Shown: piece after piece, positions 32,508 through 41,502 of the stretch
How the letters are laid out: each line of letters begins with the position of its first letter
Numbering within the stretch: position 1 is the stretch's first letter
DNA from: Pediococcus pentosaceus
GTDB taxonomy: Bacteria > Bacillota > Bacilli > Lactobacillales > Lactobacillaceae
Direction: 5' to 3'
Length of the DNA stretch: 64,000 bases
NCBI RefSeq assembly: GCF_001437285.1
Contig: NZ_JQBF01000003.1
Span: 186,001-250,000, forward strand
Made by a program: the position numbers and the translations under genes
Notes under the pieces: model-generated
What the model was told of the DNA's origin: nothing
Databases searched by the model: none
The model's input: only the letters and a program-made list of their open reading frames with translations

Positions 32508-32550
32508 AAAGTACGGCGATTTAATTTTTTAAACTAAATTGCTGTACTTT
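32508..32550. terminator. Bidirectional terminator between tag-like gene and usp
   Basis: AAAGTACGGCGATTTA pairs with TAAATTGCTGTACTTT using G-T pairs; T-rich and A-rich flanks serve both directions. Confidence 0.75.
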
Positions 32551-32556
32551 ATTTTA

Positions 32557-33012
32557 TTATTTATTTTCTAAGTCTGTGCGAACAACCAAAACATCACAAA
32601 TGGCGGTACGGGTTACGTATTCGGTAACGGAACCGATTAATAAACGTTCAACAGCGTTTAATCCAGTAGCACCAATCATGATTAAATCTGTATGAAGTTC
32701 TTTAGGGACATCTTGAGAGATTACTACCTTTGGTGAACCGTACTCAATGGAATAAGCAACATTTTCTAATCCATCATTGTGTGCCTCTTGGATATAGCGG
32801 TCTAAAGATTTTTTAGCTGTATCTGTGACTTGGTCGACCATGGCGGTATCGAAACTCGAAATATTTTGGAAAGCACGAGTATCTATAACGTGGAGTAAAT
32901 GCAATTCTGCACCATCGTTACGCTTAGCGACGGCAACTGCTTTTCTAAAGGCTAGCTCTGCTTCTTTGGAACCATCAACTGGAACAAGAATATGTTTATA
33001 CTGTTGTGTCAT
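32557..33012 (-). CDS. Universal stress protein, UspA family
   Basis: This is a 151-residue single-domain Usp. It opens with HILVPVDGSKEAELAF and contains the ATP-binding motif G-A-T-G-x9-G-S (in MIGATGLNAVERLLIGSV), so it probably binds ATP. A GGAGTGG site precedes the ATG. Its place next to the 6S-like RNA is conserved in lactic acid bacteria and gave the Lacto-usp RNA its name. Physiological role unspecified. Confidence 0.92.
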   Translation of the reverse strand: MTQQYKHILVPVDGSKEAELAFRKAVAVAKRNDGAELHLLHVIDTRAFQNISSFDTAMVDQVTDTAKKSLDRYIQEAHNDGLENVAYSIEYGSPKVVISQDVPKELHTDLIMIGATGLNAVERLLIGSVTEYVTRTAICDVLVVRTDLENK

Positions 33013-33078
33013 AACATAACCACTCCTATCTATTTACCCTCATTGTACGTTAAAAATGAGAAAATAAAAAGGAATTTG

Positions 33079-33357
33079 CTATAAAAATTTTAATAAAAAT
33101 AGCAAAGTTCCAGTGGTAGAAAAAATTCCTAAAACTAAAGCAATTAAAATTAGAACAGTATTTCCAGTTATTCCTAACAGTAGAGTAATAATACTAATGC
33201 CTATTAATATTTTTCCAACTACATTTAAACTTTGGCTGAGTAATTTATTAGTAGAAGGTTTAAATAGCATAAAATCCGTGGAACGGTGGGTATAGAGGTA
33301 ATAACCGATATAAAAGATAATAATTGCAAAAATGAACATAAAGAGCTGAATTAGCAT
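33079..33357 (-). CDS. Small hydrophobic membrane protein
   Basis: I do not recognise this 92-residue protein. It has three hydrophobic segments (about 1-22, 48-67 and 70-91). The first is followed by a loop with THRSTDFMLFKPSTNKLLSQSLN. AGGA lies a suitable distance before the ATG. It lies downstream of the 6S-like RNA terminator on the same strand, with usp after it. The coding signal is good (clear ribosome site, membrane pattern) but no function can be given. Confidence 0.6.
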   Translation of the reverse strand: MLIQLFMFIFAIIIFYIGYYLYTHRSTDFMLFKPSTNKLLSQSLNVVGKILIGISIITLLLGITGNTVLILIALVLGIFSTTGTLLFLLKFL

Positions 33358-33387
33358 AAATAAATCCTACTTTCTTAATATATAAAA

Positions 33388-33591
33388 AAACCCCACCGGA
33401 GTGGGGCAAAGAACTTTTAGTAGCGTTCATATCGGCCAGTATCTAACCCTAGTAACTAGGTGGGTGCACATACCCAAACAGCATGTTTCCTTGTACAAGG
33501 CATACAATTCACTTGAGATCCGTGCTCCCGATTAGATGTTTGTTGGAAGAATATGAAACCGATAATTCCGAATACCTAAGAACTTCATAAT
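33388..33591 (-). ncRNA. ssrS: 6S RNA-like (Lacto-usp type) RNA
   Basis: About 200 bases without a reading frame lie between usp and rarA. Read on the minus strand there is a TATAGT -10 at 33603-33598, then a rod-like sequence whose 5' and 3' ends pair (AGTTCTTAG with CTAAAAGTT; TTCATAT with ATATGAA). It ends with a strong terminator (CCCCAC/GTGGGG plus seven T, 33388-33406). Position beside rarA and usp matches known Firmicute 6S RNA loci. 6S RNA binds RNA polymerase by mimicking an open promoter. Exact ends are estimates. Confidence 0.75.
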
Positions 33592-33624
33592 TATCTTACT
33601 ATACTTTTTGTAGAAAATACAATG

Positions 33625-34902
33625 TTAATGATTAGAACGTTGTGATTTCTTTAGACTTTCGTACCGATTTTTAATTTTCTCTTCATAGGTACTATTACCC
33701 TTGGCATCAAAATATGCAGCATCAACCAATTTGTCTGGTAGATATTGCTGAGCTATCCAGTCGTTAGGATAATTGTGAGGGTATTTGTAATCTACCCCAC
33801 GACCTAAAGCAGCTGCACCTTTGTAATGAGAATCGCGTAGATGGTCTGGGACTTCACCAATCTTTCCAGTACGTACATCGGTTAAGGCATTATCGATTGC
33901 GGTAATGCCTGAATTGGATTTAGGAGAGACACAAAGTTCAATCACGGCGTCAGCCAAAGGAATTCGAGCTTCAGGCAGTCCGACGTGTTCAGCGGCCGTG
34001 ACGGCAGAAACTGTCCGTTGACAAGCTGGGGGGTTAGCCAAACCGATATCTTCATAAGCAATGATTAACAGCCGACGGATAACACTTTGCAAGTCGCCAC
34101 TTTCCAAAAGTCGTGCCATATAATGGAGAGCCGCATCTGTATCACTACCGCGAATCGATTTTTGAAAGGCAGAAATTACATCGTAATGAGCATCCCCATC
34201 CTTATCTTGGGTGAGAGCTCTTTTTTGCAGACATTCTTCTAGAATAGCTAGTGTTAAGTGAATTTTTTGATTTTCGTCAGGACCAGTTGAACGCGCAGCC
34301 AGTTCAACTGCATTTAAGGCGCTACGCAAATCACCATTAGTGGACTCAGATACAAATTTTAAAGCATCTTCATCAATTACGATGGGTAATTCACCTAAGC
34401 CACGGGAGGAATCCTTAATCGCAGCAAGGACGGCTTTTTTAATTTCATCCGGTTGAAGTGGTTTAACTTCAAAAATTTGAGTTCTACTACGGATTGCCGG
34501 ATTGATATTGATATAAGGATTTTCAGTTGTTGCACCGATTAAAATGATATTGCCATTTTCTAAATGGGGGAGGAGGAAATCCTGCTTAGTTTTATCTAAA
34601 CGATGGATTTCATCTAGTAGCAGAATTACAGTTCCACTCATTTTGGCTTCTTCAGCCACAATTTGAAGATCTTTTTTAGAATCGGTGGCAGCGTTCAAAA
34701 TTCGAAAAGCATATTTAGTTGAGCCTGAAATAGCACTGGCAATACTAGTTTTACCAGTTCCAGGAGGGCCGTATAAAATCATGGATGATAAAAGTTTGGC
34801 TTTAACCATGCGGTCGATAATTTTTCCAGGACCGACCAAATGCTGTTGACCAACAATTTCTTCGATAGTTCGTGGGCGCATACGAAACGCTAATGGTTGC
34901 AT
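33625..34902 (-). CDS. rarA: Replication-associated recombination protein A (RarA/MgsA)
   Basis: RarA is an AAA+ ATPase that acts at stalled replication forks. The 425-residue protein has [18 protein letters not shown] at the N-terminus, Walker [10 protein letters not shown], Walker [10 protein letters not shown], sensor 1 [10 protein letters not shown], and the C-terminal tetramerisation region with [14 protein letters not shown]-like sequence (here [14 protein letters not shown]). AGGAG precedes the ATG. No terminator is seen between it and the 6S-like RNA, so its transcript may run through that locus. Confidence 0.94.
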   Translation of the reverse strand: MQPLAFRMRPRTIEEIVGQQHLVGPGKIIDRMVKAKLLSSMILYGPPGTGKTSIASAISGSTKYAFRILNAATDSKKDLQIVAEEAKMSGTVILLLDEIHRLDKTKQDFLLPHLENGNIILIGATTENPYININPAIRSRTQIFEVKPLQPDEIKKAVLAAIKDSSRGLGELPIVIDEDALKFVSESTNGDLRSALNAVELAARSTGPDENQKIHLTLAILEECLQKRALTQDKDGDAHYDVISAFQKSIRGSDTDAALHYMARLLESGDLQSVIRRLLIIAYEDIGLANPPACQRTVSAVTAAEHVGLPEARIPLADAVIELCVSPKSNSGITAIDNALTDVRTGKIGEVPDHLRDSHYKGAAALGRGVDYKYPHNYPNDWIAQQYLPDKLVDAAYFDAKGNSTYEEKIKNRYESLKKSQRSNH

Positions 34903-34933
34903 TTTTTCTCCTAAAATAAAAATTTAAAGTAAA

Positions 34934-34958
34934 TAAAAAAACGGCCAAGGCCGTTTTT
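34934..34958 (-). terminator. Terminator of rpsD
   Basis: On the minus strand AAAACGGCC pairs with GGCCGTTTT around two T, followed by a T run; it lies directly after the rpsD stop and before rarA. Confidence 0.88.
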
Positions 34959-34965
34959 AATATGA

Positions 34966-35574
34966 TTATAGCTTGTTGTAGTATTCAACGATAAGTGAAT
35001 CGTCAATATCTGCTTCAAGTTCATCACGTTGTGGAAGACGAACAAGAGAACCTTCCAACTTGTCAGCATCAAACTGAACAAATTGTGGACGACCAACAAC
35101 AGCTTCAACAGCTTCGCTGATAATCTTAAGATCTTTTGATTTTTCACGAACGCCAATAACTTGGCCGATTTCTACTTCGTATGAAGGAATATCAACACGC
35201 TTACCATCAACAGTGATGTGACCATGATTTACCAATTGACGAGCTTGACGACGAGTAGTTGCCAAACCTAAACGGTAAACCATGTTGTCCAAACGACGTT
35301 CAAGTAAAACCATAAAGTTTGTACCAGGAAGACCTTCGCGGATCTTACCAGCGCGAACAAATAGGTTTGAGAATTGACGTTCTGTTAAACCGTACATCAT
35401 ACGTAACTTTTGCTTTTCGCGAAGTTGCATACCGTATTCAGAAATCTTACGACGGTTATTTTGACCATGATCACCAGGAGCGTAAGGACGGCGAGCCAAT
35501 TCCTTACCTGTACCTGTTAATGAAATACCAAGACGACGTGAAACTTTCCAGCTTGGGCCTGTATATCTAGACAT
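34966..35574 (-). CDS. rpsD: 30S ribosomal protein S4
   Basis: S4 is a primary 16S rRNA-binding assembly protein and often a translational repressor of its own mRNA. The 202-residue protein begins [16 protein letters not shown] and has the S4 RNA-binding domain [20 protein letters not shown]. It is the cysteine-free type without the zinc site. An upstream in-frame codon (35589) is not the start; GGAGGAT seven bases before ATG 35574 decides it. It is isolated from other ribosomal genes, as usual in lactobacilli. Confidence 0.97.
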   Translation of the reverse strand: MSRYTGPSWKVSRRLGISLTGTGKELARRPYAPGDHGQNNRRKISEYGMQLREKQKLRMMYGLTERQFSNLFVRAGKIREGLPGTNFMVLLERRLDNMVYRLGLATTRRQARQLVNHGHITVDGKRVDIPSYEVEIGQVIGVREKSKDLKIISEAVEAVVGRPQFVQFDADKLEGSLVRLPQRDELEADIDDSLIVEYYNKL

Positions 35575-35750
35575 AAAAATATCCTCCAATAAATTGTTTT
35601 TGTTGGAGTAAAATAAACAAATGTGGGTTTAGTATTCGTGCAGATTGCTTTGCAAGGTTCACCTTTGCAGCCGCTGAGGTTACTAGTTGACCTGAAAAAC
35701 AGGCAACAATCTGTTGACGAGCTTACCGCCCACCGCTGCATTATTTTACA
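35575..35750 (-). promoter_or_regulatory. Structured leader of rpsD, probable S4 autoregulatory element
   Basis: The minus-strand leader of about 175 bases has no gene. It contains a long-range pair CAGATTG (35713-35707) with CAATCTG (35647-35641) enclosing two small hairpins (CCTG-TTTTT-CAGG, and a GCAAAGGT/ACCTTGC stem), plus a GC-rich 5' segment. Known Firmicute rpsD genes have S4-binding leaders; this placement and branching fit such an element. Binding is inference. Confidence 0.6.
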
Positions 35751-35756
35751 CTCCTA

Positions 35757-36242
35757 CTAGTTTAACGCACTCAAAACAGAACTGTCAATGTGTTTAACTA
35801 ATGCGTCTCTGAATTTAATCAGAGTGGCTTCATCATCTTCACTAAAACGATTGAGAATCGGTGAGTCAATGTCTAAAACACCTAATAATTGGTTACCCAC
35901 CATTAAAGGTAAGACAATTTCTGAGTTTGATGCACTATCACAAGCAATGTGTCCAGGAAATTCATGCACATTTTCCACACGGAGGACTTTATTTTCTTTA
36001 AAGGCAGTTCCACAAACTCCCGAACCGTTTTTGATGTGCATACAAGCCACATTTCCTTGGAAGGGTCCCAGGACCAATTCATCTTTTTTTGAATCAAAAA
36101 GATAAAAACCACACCAGTTTACATCTTTGGTTTCGCTATACAACAAAGCTGAAGCATTTGAAAGATTGGCAATTAAGTTGGTTTCATTAAACAAAAGTGC
36201 ATCAATCTGTTCGACAATAATTGAGTTAATCGGTTCTGACAT
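35757..36242 (-). CDS. Free methionine-(R)-sulfoxide reductase, GAF domain
   Basis: The enzyme reduces free Met-R-sulfoxide, repairing oxidised methionine in the cytoplasm. The 161-residue GAF protein keeps the three catalytic cysteines C67, C77 and C101 with the family spacing (10 and 24), in ACMHIKNGSGVCGTA and HIACDSASNSEIVLP. The frame opens with GTG at 36251, which abuts the ribosome site; ATG 36242 lies eight bases after AGGAA and is preferred. It lies upstream of the rpsD leader on the same strand. YebR/MsrC-like. Confidence 0.9.
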   Translation of the reverse strand: MSEPINSIIVEQIDALLFNETNLIANLSNASALLYSETKDVNWCGFYLFDSKKDELVLGPFQGNVACMHIKNGSGVCGTAFKENKVLRVENVHEFPGHIACDSASNSEIVLPLMVGNQLLGVLDIDSPILNRFSEDDEATLIKFRDALVKHIDSSVLSALN

Positions 36243-36274
36243 TGTAGTCACTTCCTATATAATGTTTAATTAAT

Positions 36275-36304
36275 AAAAAATCCCTAGTTTAACAAACTAA
36301 TGGG
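36275..36304 (-). terminator. Terminator-like hairpin in the leader of the fRMsr gene
   Basis: On the minus strand CCC..TAGTTT pairs with AAACTA..GGG (one bulge) and is followed by ATTTTTT. It lies between a minus-strand promoter (TTTAGA 36334-36329, 17 bases, TATCAT 36311-36306) and the reductase gene, where it could act as an attenuator. Confidence 0.45.
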
Positions 36305-36306
36305 TA

Positions 36307-36315
36307 TGATATAAT
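36307..36315 (+). promoter_or_regulatory. Extended -10 promoter of ezrA
   Basis: TGATATAAT is an extended -10. It overlaps the TATCAT -10 of the divergent minus-strand promoter by two bases, so the two promoters should compete. Confidence 0.6.
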
Positions 36316-36405
36316 TAATTAGGTAAATTCTAAATTGAAGAAAGTTAAAAGGCAAGTTTTTTATCAATTGAATTGAGTGAAGTTAAGAAGGATGGGATTT
36401 TAGTT

Positions 36406-38115
36406 ATGATCATGGTATTGATTGCAATCATAGTGGTAGCAATTCTAGTTTATTTAGGAATTGTTTCATATCAACGTTATTTACTTAAACAAATCGATGA
36501 ATTATTAGATCGAAAAGCAGACATCAGTGAATCACCGGTGCGTCAAAAACTAATGGAAGTTTCCTCCATGAATCTAACTGGATCATCGGCTATTGGGTTA
36601 GATAACATTCGAAATGACTACCAGGAAATTATTGATCATCGATTACCAGAAATTGAAGACATTGCTAACCATTCGAAACAAGATGTCAATGATATGAAGA
36701 TTTTCGAAGCGCGTAAGGATGTTACGACGGTTAGTGAATCTTTAGATGCAATTGACGAAGAAACGCGACGTCTTAACGATCAGTTGGATAATATTAAACG
36801 TACGGATCAAGAACAACGAGATGCGGTTAAGGTCTTACGCATGAAGTATGAAGAAATTAGAAAAACACTTCTAGCTAAGAACCTAACGCTTGGTCCAAGC
36901 ATTGATTTATTAGAAGAAAAATTAGCTCGTTTAGATGATGAATTTGAAATGTTCAGTGGAACCGTAGAAGCTGGAGATCATGAAAAGGCTGAAGGCCAAC
37001 TCCAAAAACTTCGAACAAGTACAGAACAATTAGAAGCACAAATTCAAAACGTTCCACCTTTATATGAAGAACTAACTAATGTATTTCCAGAGCAAATTGC
37101 TGAAATCAAAGATGGCTACGATCAATTGATTAATCATAACTATGCCTTTGAAGATGATATCGTTGATGACGAGCTGGGTGCTATTAAAGCTAAGATTTCA
37201 GATAATCTTGAAACCCTTGGTAACTTACGTTTAGATGCTGTACGTGATAACAATAAGTCAATTGAAATTAGAATTGACGATTTATACAGTATCTTACAAA
37301 CTGAGATTGATGCACGTAAGTCAGTTGAGCATAATTTTGATGTAATTACTCGCTTCTTAGATCACGCTGAAAAACAGAATAAAGTTTTGTTAGCAGAAGT
37401 GGAACGCATGGATCAAAGTTATGTTTTGAGTGATGATCAGTTGGTATTAGGTCAAAACTTAGATGCTGAATTAAATGAAATTCGTAATGAACATGATCGT
37501 GATACAGAACAAATTACTAACCAACCGGTTGTTTACTCAGAAATTGTGGAACGTTTAAAAGCTGAAAATGACCAACTTTCTGAGATTGAAGATCAACAAG
37601 CTAAATTAAATGATGAACTTCAAAGCCTTGTAGATAGTGAAAAAGATGCCCGTGCAAGAATGCAACAATATGACGGTGAACTCCATAACATCAAACGTCA
37701 CGTTGAAAGTCTTAACCTTCCAGGTATTCCAGAAGGATACATGGATTACTTCTTTGTGGTTAGTGATGAGATTGAAAAAGTTGGGAGCGATATGAATCAA
37801 GTTCGAGTTAATATAGACAAAATTAACCGAGAACTTGATATGGTAAGTACGGATATTCAAACTCTTACTAAGAAGACCACTGATCTGACAGACGATGCCG
37901 CTATCAGTGAGTTAGCAATTCAATACGCTAATCGTTATCGTCATACCGATCAAGATATCGAAGATGCTATTTTACGAGCTCAAAAGCTTTTTGATACGGA
38001 CCATCGTTACAATGAAAGTTTAACTGTAATTACAAAAGCACTAGAAGAAGTTGAACCAGGTGCAGTGGATAATATCACAGACAATTACTACCAACAAAAA
38101 CGAACTGAATATTAG
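36406..38115 (+). CDS. ezrA: Septation ring formation regulator EzrA
   Basis: EzrA is a membrane-anchored negative regulator of FtsZ ring formation and a divisome linker. The 569-residue protein has one N-terminal membrane helix (about residues 2-20) and then an almost entirely coiled-coil, Glu/Asp/Lys-rich cytoplasmic part, with ILRAQKLFDTDHRYNESL in the last spectrin-like repeat. A TTG at 36373 would add eleven charged residues without a good ribosome site; AAGGATGGG supports ATG 36406, though the start is not certain. It is single, upstream of iscS-thiI, as in other lactobacilli. Confidence 0.9.
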   Translation: MIMVLIAIIVVAILVYLGIVSYQRYLLKQIDELLDRKADISESPVRQKLMEVSSMNLTGSSAIGLDNIRNDYQEIIDHRLPEIEDIANHSKQDVNDMKIFEARKDVTTVSESLDAIDEETRRLNDQLDNIKRTDQEQRDAVKVLRMKYEEIRKTLLAKNLTLGPSIDLLEEKLARLDDEFEMFSGTVEAGDHEKAEGQLQKLRTSTEQLEAQIQNVPPLYEELTNVFPEQIAEIKDGYDQLINHNYAFEDDIVDDELGAIKAKISDNLETLGNLRLDAVRDNNKSIEIRIDDLYSILQTEIDARKSVEHNFDVITRFLDHAEKQNKVLLAEVERMDQSYVLSDDQLVLGQNLDAELNEIRNEHDRDTEQITNQPVVYSEIVERLKAENDQLSEIEDQQAKLNDELQSLVDSEKDARARMQQYDGELHNIKRHVESLNLPGIPEGYMDYFFVVSDEIEKVGSDMNQVRVNIDKINRELDMVSTDIQTLTKKTTDLTDDAAISELAIQYANRYRHTDQDIEDAILRAQKLFDTDHRYNESLTVITKALEEVEPGAVDNITDNYYQQKRTEY

Positions 38116-38120
38116 AAAAT

Positions 38121-38157
38121 AAAATGCTATCGTACTTAGTGCGATGGCATTTTACTT
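38121..38157 (+). terminator. Terminator after ezrA
   Basis: AAAATGCTATCG pairs with CGATGGCATTTT (one G-T pair); the T tract is short and interrupted. Confidence 0.65.
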
Positions 38158-38205
38158 TGAAGATCTAAATATTTAGATTACTTTAATTTTGTAAGTATAT
38201 TTTTC

Positions 38206-38214
38206 TGTTATAAT
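38206..38214 (+). promoter_or_regulatory. Extended -10 promoter of iscS-thiI
   Basis: TGTTATAAT is a consensus extended -10, about 40 bases before the iscS start. Confidence 0.65.
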
Positions 38215-38254
38215 TATTAGGGTTTACGGAAATATATAATGGAGAAATGAGTAA

Positions 38255-39409
38255 ATGATTTATTTTGATAATAGTGCAACAACTAAAGTTGATAAGAACG
38301 TTTTAGAGACCTACCAAAAGGTCAGTAATAAGATTTGGGGTAACCCTTCTAGTTTGCATGATATGGGCGAAATGTCGTTCAATTTATTGGAGCAGTCTAG
38401 AAAACAAATTGCTAGTTTGTTAAATGTTAAACCTCACGAAATATTTTTTACAAGTGGTGGAACGGAAGGCGACAACTGGGTAATTAAAGGGACAGCGATG
38501 GAAAAACGGATGTATGGAAAGCATCTAATTACGACGGCTGTCGAACATCCTGCCGTAAAAAATTCTATGGAACAGTTAGCACAATTAGGATTTGATATTA
38601 CCTATCTTCCCGTTGATGATGAGGGTCGAATTAACATTCAAGATTTAAAAGATGCCATTCGCCCGGATACGATTCTGGTTTCGATTATGGCAATTAATAA
38701 TGAAATTGGAACAATTCAACCACTTTTAAAAGCAGCAGAAGTTTTAAAGGACTATCCAAAAGTACATTTTCATATCGATGCTGTTCAAGGAATTGGTAAA
38801 GGGATTCAAGCTGCAATCATGAATGATCGTGTTGATTTTGTAACCTTCTCTGGCCATAAATTTCATGCTCCTCGAGGGGTGGGTTTTATTTATGCGCGCG
38901 AAGGTAGGCGAATTGCACCATTGTTAACTGGTGGTGGACAGGAAAAGAATTTACGGAGTGGAACGGAGAACTTACCTGCGATCGCCGGGATGGCTAAGGC
39001 ACTGCGTTTACTACTTGATGGCGAAGATCAAAAGGTAGCTTTACAAGAATCAATTAAAGAGAAAATTTATAATCACGTAACTAAGTTTGAAAAAGTGGTT
39101 GCTTTTTCTAAAATTCAAGCTAACTTTGCTCCGCATATTTTGTGTTTTGCAATTAAAGGGGTGCGTGGAGAAACGATTGTTCATGCGTTTGAATCACATG
39201 GAATTTACATTTCGACCACTAGTGCTTGTTCTTCTAAAAAACAGCAAGCTTCAAGTACTTTAACGGCAATGAAGATTGACTCAACCATTTCAACGAGTGC
39301 CGTCCGAGTTAGCTTAGATAGTGCTAATTCTTTGGAAGAAGCTGATGAATTTAATCGAATTTTTGACCAATTATATCAAGACTTTTCAAAAATAAATAAA
39401 AATAGCTAG
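38255..39409 (+). CDS. Cysteine desulfurase (IscS/NifS family)
   Basis: This PLP enzyme takes sulfur from cysteine as a persulfide. In this gene pair it supplies ThiI for 4-thiouridine in tRNA. The 384-residue protein starts [12 protein letters not shown], with the PLP lysine K202 in [11 protein letters not shown] and the persulfide cysteine C325 in TTSACSSKK. The long loop around C325 resembles the NifZ-type partner of ThiI in Bacillus. It starts after GGAG and is nine bases from thiI. Confidence 0.93.
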   Translation: MIYFDNSATTKVDKNVLETYQKVSNKIWGNPSSLHDMGEMSFNLLEQSRKQIASLLNVKPHEIFFTSGGTEGDNWVIKGTAMEKRMYGKHLITTAVEHPAVKNSMEQLAQLGFDITYLPVDDEGRINIQDLKDAIRPDTILVSIMAINNEIGTIQPLLKAAEVLKDYPKVHFHIDAVQGIGKGIQAAIMNDRVDFVTFSGHKFHAPRGVGFIYAREGRRIAPLLTGGGQEKNLRSGTENLPAIAGMAKALRLLLDGEDQKVALQESIKEKIYNHVTKFEKVVAFSKIQANFAPHILCFAIKGVRGETIVHAFESHGIYISTTSACSSKKQQASSTLTAMKIDSTISTSAVRVSLDSANSLEEADEFNRIFDQLYQDFSKINKNS

Positions 39410-39417
39410 GAGTTTAT

Positions 39418-40635
39418 ATGAAATATACGGAAATAATGGTTCGCTACGGTGAACTATCAACTAAAGGTAAAAACCGCAAAGATTTTATTGCTCGTTTGGG
39501 AGGAAATATACGTAAAAGTCTTAAGGACTTTGAAGACGTTGAAATTCATCCTAATCGTGACCGTACACATGTAACCTTAAATGGTACAGACAGTGATGCA
39601 GTCATTAACAGACTTAAAAAAGTTTTTGGGATTCAAAATTTTTCGCCAATGTTAAAAGTTGAGAAAACAATGGAAGCTGTCCAAGCTGGTGCTCTAGAAA
39701 TGATGAAGGAGCAATTAAAGCCGGGAATGACCTTTAAAATTAATACACGTCGTTCTGATAAAGAATTTGCTATTAATACAGATACCATGAATCGGGAACT
39801 TGGTGGATTTATACTAGATAACTTCCCAGATAATGATGTAAAAATGAAAAATCCAGACATTACCTTACGTGTTGAAATTCGATCTAATGGAATTTTCTTA
39901 ACTAGTGAAGTAATTAATGGGGCAGGTGGCTTACCGGTTGGAACTGCTGGCAAGGGAATGATGATGCTTTCTGGTGGAATTGATTCTCCTGTAGCAGGTT
40001 ATTTGGGGATGAAACGTGGCGTAGAGATGGAAATGGTGCATTTTTTCAGTCCGCCATATACTAGCGAACAAGCTCTAGCTAAGGCTAAGGAATTAAGTGG
40101 AAAATTAGCTGCATATTCTGGAAGTGTTCAATTTATCCAAGTTCCATTTACAGAAATTCAAGAAACTATTAAAGAAAAATGTCCAGAGGGTTATTTGATG
40201 ACGATTCAACGTCGAATGATGTTGCGCCTAGTAGTTGCCCTAGCTAAACAACGTGGTGGACTAGCAATCTTTAATGGAGAATCTCTAGGACAAGTAGCTT
40301 CGCAAACAATGGAAAGCATGTTAGCTATTAATGACGTAACTACTATGCCGATTATTCGTCCGGTAGTTTCAATGGATAAAAATGAAATTATTGACATAGC
40401 TAAGGATATCGACACTTATGACTTATCAATTATGCCATTCGAAGATTGTTGTACGATTTTTGCTCCACCATCACCTAAAACACATCCAGATCTCGAAAAG
40501 ACGCGTTACTTTGAGAAGAGAATTGACGTTGAAGGATTATTGGAACGTTCTTTAGCAGGCGTAAAAATTACTAACATTCGTGCTGAAGAAAACTTTATGA
40601 ATCAAAATGAAGAAGTTTTTGCTGAATTATTGTAA
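39418..40635 (+). CDS. thiI: tRNA 4-thiouridine synthase ThiI
   Basis: ThiI adenylates U8 of tRNA and inserts sulfur from the desulfurase. The 405-residue protein has a ferredoxin-like/THUMP N-terminal half and a PP-loop domain with [19 protein letters not shown]. As usual in Firmicutes the C-terminal rhodanese domain of the E. coli enzyme is absent. AGGAGT lies shortly before the ATG. Co-transcribed with the desulfurase. Confidence 0.95.
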   Translation: MKYTEIMVRYGELSTKGKNRKDFIARLGGNIRKSLKDFEDVEIHPNRDRTHVTLNGTDSDAVINRLKKVFGIQNFSPMLKVEKTMEAVQAGALEMMKEQLKPGMTFKINTRRSDKEFAINTDTMNRELGGFILDNFPDNDVKMKNPDITLRVEIRSNGIFLTSEVINGAGGLPVGTAGKGMMMLSGGIDSPVAGYLGMKRGVEMEMVHFFSPPYTSEQALAKAKELSGKLAAYSGSVQFIQVPFTEIQETIKEKCPEGYLMTIQRRMMLRLVVALAKQRGGLAIFNGESLGQVASQTMESMLAINDVTTMPIIRPVVSMDKNEIIDIAKDIDTYDLSIMPFEDCCTIFAPPSPKTHPDLEKTRYFEKRIDVEGLLERSLAGVKITNIRAEENFMNQNEEVFAELL

Positions 40636-40651
40636 AGGATTTGTATATTGA

Positions 40652-40680
40652 TTGAAATCAGTGAGTGTTTGAGATAAGGT
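40652..40680 (+). promoter_or_regulatory. Candidate promoter of tpx
   Basis: TTGAAA at 40652-40657 and TAAGGT at 40675-40680 are separated by 17 bases; the -10 is weak. Confidence 0.4.
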
Positions 40681-40711
40681 TAACGTAATTTAAATAAAGG
40701 AGCGTACAATT

Positions 40712-41203
40712 ATGGAAGTATTACGCGGTGGAGAAAAAGTTGAACTCGTTGGAAATCCTCCAATGATTGGAGAACAATTACCCAAATTTAAAGTTTTTAC
40801 TGGCGATGGTGAAAAAGTTAAGACACGCGATTTACTGGGTAAACCACTTTTAATTAGTGTTGTTCCAGATTTAAATACGCCGGTTTGCAGCATGCAAACT
40901 AAAAAATTTAACCAAGAAACTGACCAATACTCAGATATTCGATTTGTAACCATTTCTAACAACATGCCTAAAGACCAAGTAGCTTGGTGCGCAAATGAAG
41001 GTGTTAAGAACATGGAAGTATTGTCAGATCATGAGCTATCATTTGGTTATGAGATGAATCTATATATTCCGAATGCTGGTTATCTAGCTCGTAGTATCTT
41101 CATTGTTGATGCTGATGGCAAAATTATTTATCGTGAAATTGTACCAGAAATTCATGACGAACCTGACTATCAAGCTGCACTTGATTTTATCAATAAAATG
41201 TAA
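40712..41203 (+). CDS. tpx: Thiol peroxidase (Tpx, atypical 2-Cys peroxiredoxin)
   Basis: Tpx reduces hydrogen and alkyl peroxides using thioredoxin. The 163-residue protein has the peroxidatic cysteine C59 in LNTPVCSMQT and the resolving cysteine C93 in VAWCANEG, at the family's usual spacing. AAAGGAG precedes the ATG. It is monocistronic between thiI and the valS leader; no clear PerR-type operator was seen. Confidence 0.95.
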   Translation: MEVLRGGEKVELVGNPPMIGEQLPKFKVFTGDGEKVKTRDLLGKPLLISVVPDLNTPVCSMQTKKFNQETDQYSDIRFVTISNNMPKDQVAWCANEGVKNMEVLSDHELSFGYEMNLYIPNAGYLARSIFIVDADGKIIYREIVPEIHDEPDYQAALDFINKM

Positions 41204-41211
41204 AAACATAA

Positions 41212-41240
41212 TTGACGAACGGACAATTATTCTTTATTAT
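41212..41240 (+). promoter_or_regulatory. Promoter of the valS T-box transcript
   Basis: TTGACG at 41212-41217 and TATTAT at 41235-41240 are separated by 17 bases. Confidence 0.8.
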
Positions 41241-41246
41241 TTATTC

Positions 41247-41478
41247 TGAAGGTTATGACTAAGAGGAGAGCTGCAAAACTTTTTTCAGAGAATAGACATT
41301 TTTGCTGAGAGTCTTAAAAAGTTGGAGTTCGGGTTGCTTATGAGCCAATTTTCTAGATTTAATTCTAGAAAATCGAACAAATTGTTCGTTATCAATGTTA
41401 AAGAGGGGCATAATACGCCCAATTTAGGTGGTACCGCGAAGCATCTTCGTCCTATGAGTTAGGACGGGGTGCTTTTTA
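41247..41478 (+). promoter_or_regulatory. T-box leader of valS
   Basis: The T-box AGGTGGTACCGCG is at 41426-41438 and the terminator (GCATC...CGTCCTA with TAGGACG...GTGC plus TTTTT) at 41440-41478. Upstream are a long first stem (AACTTTTT/AAAAAGTT with CAGAGA) and a hairpin CGAAC/GTTCG at 41374-41388. A candidate Val specifier is GTT at 41327-41329 in GGAGTTC, though it is followed by C rather than the usual purine. Low charged tRNA-Val should raise valS expression. Confidence 0.9.
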
Positions 41479-41502
41479 TTTGGAAAGGAAAGTGGGATTT
41501 TA

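Noticed and set aside
35517-35741. Short minus-strand open frame upstream of rpsD
   Set aside because: It overlaps the structured rpsD leader and the rpsD start, with no ribosome site or family resemblance.
39633-39953. Antisense open frames within thiI, valS, atpB and others (about 100 codons)
   Set aside because: They are shadows of conserved genes, without ribosome sites or recognisable products.
41374-41388. CGAAC-N5-GTTCG, resembling a LexA box
   Set aside because: The spacer is five bases, not four, and it lies within the valS T-box leader where it forms a hairpin; it is an RNA stem, not an SOS site.
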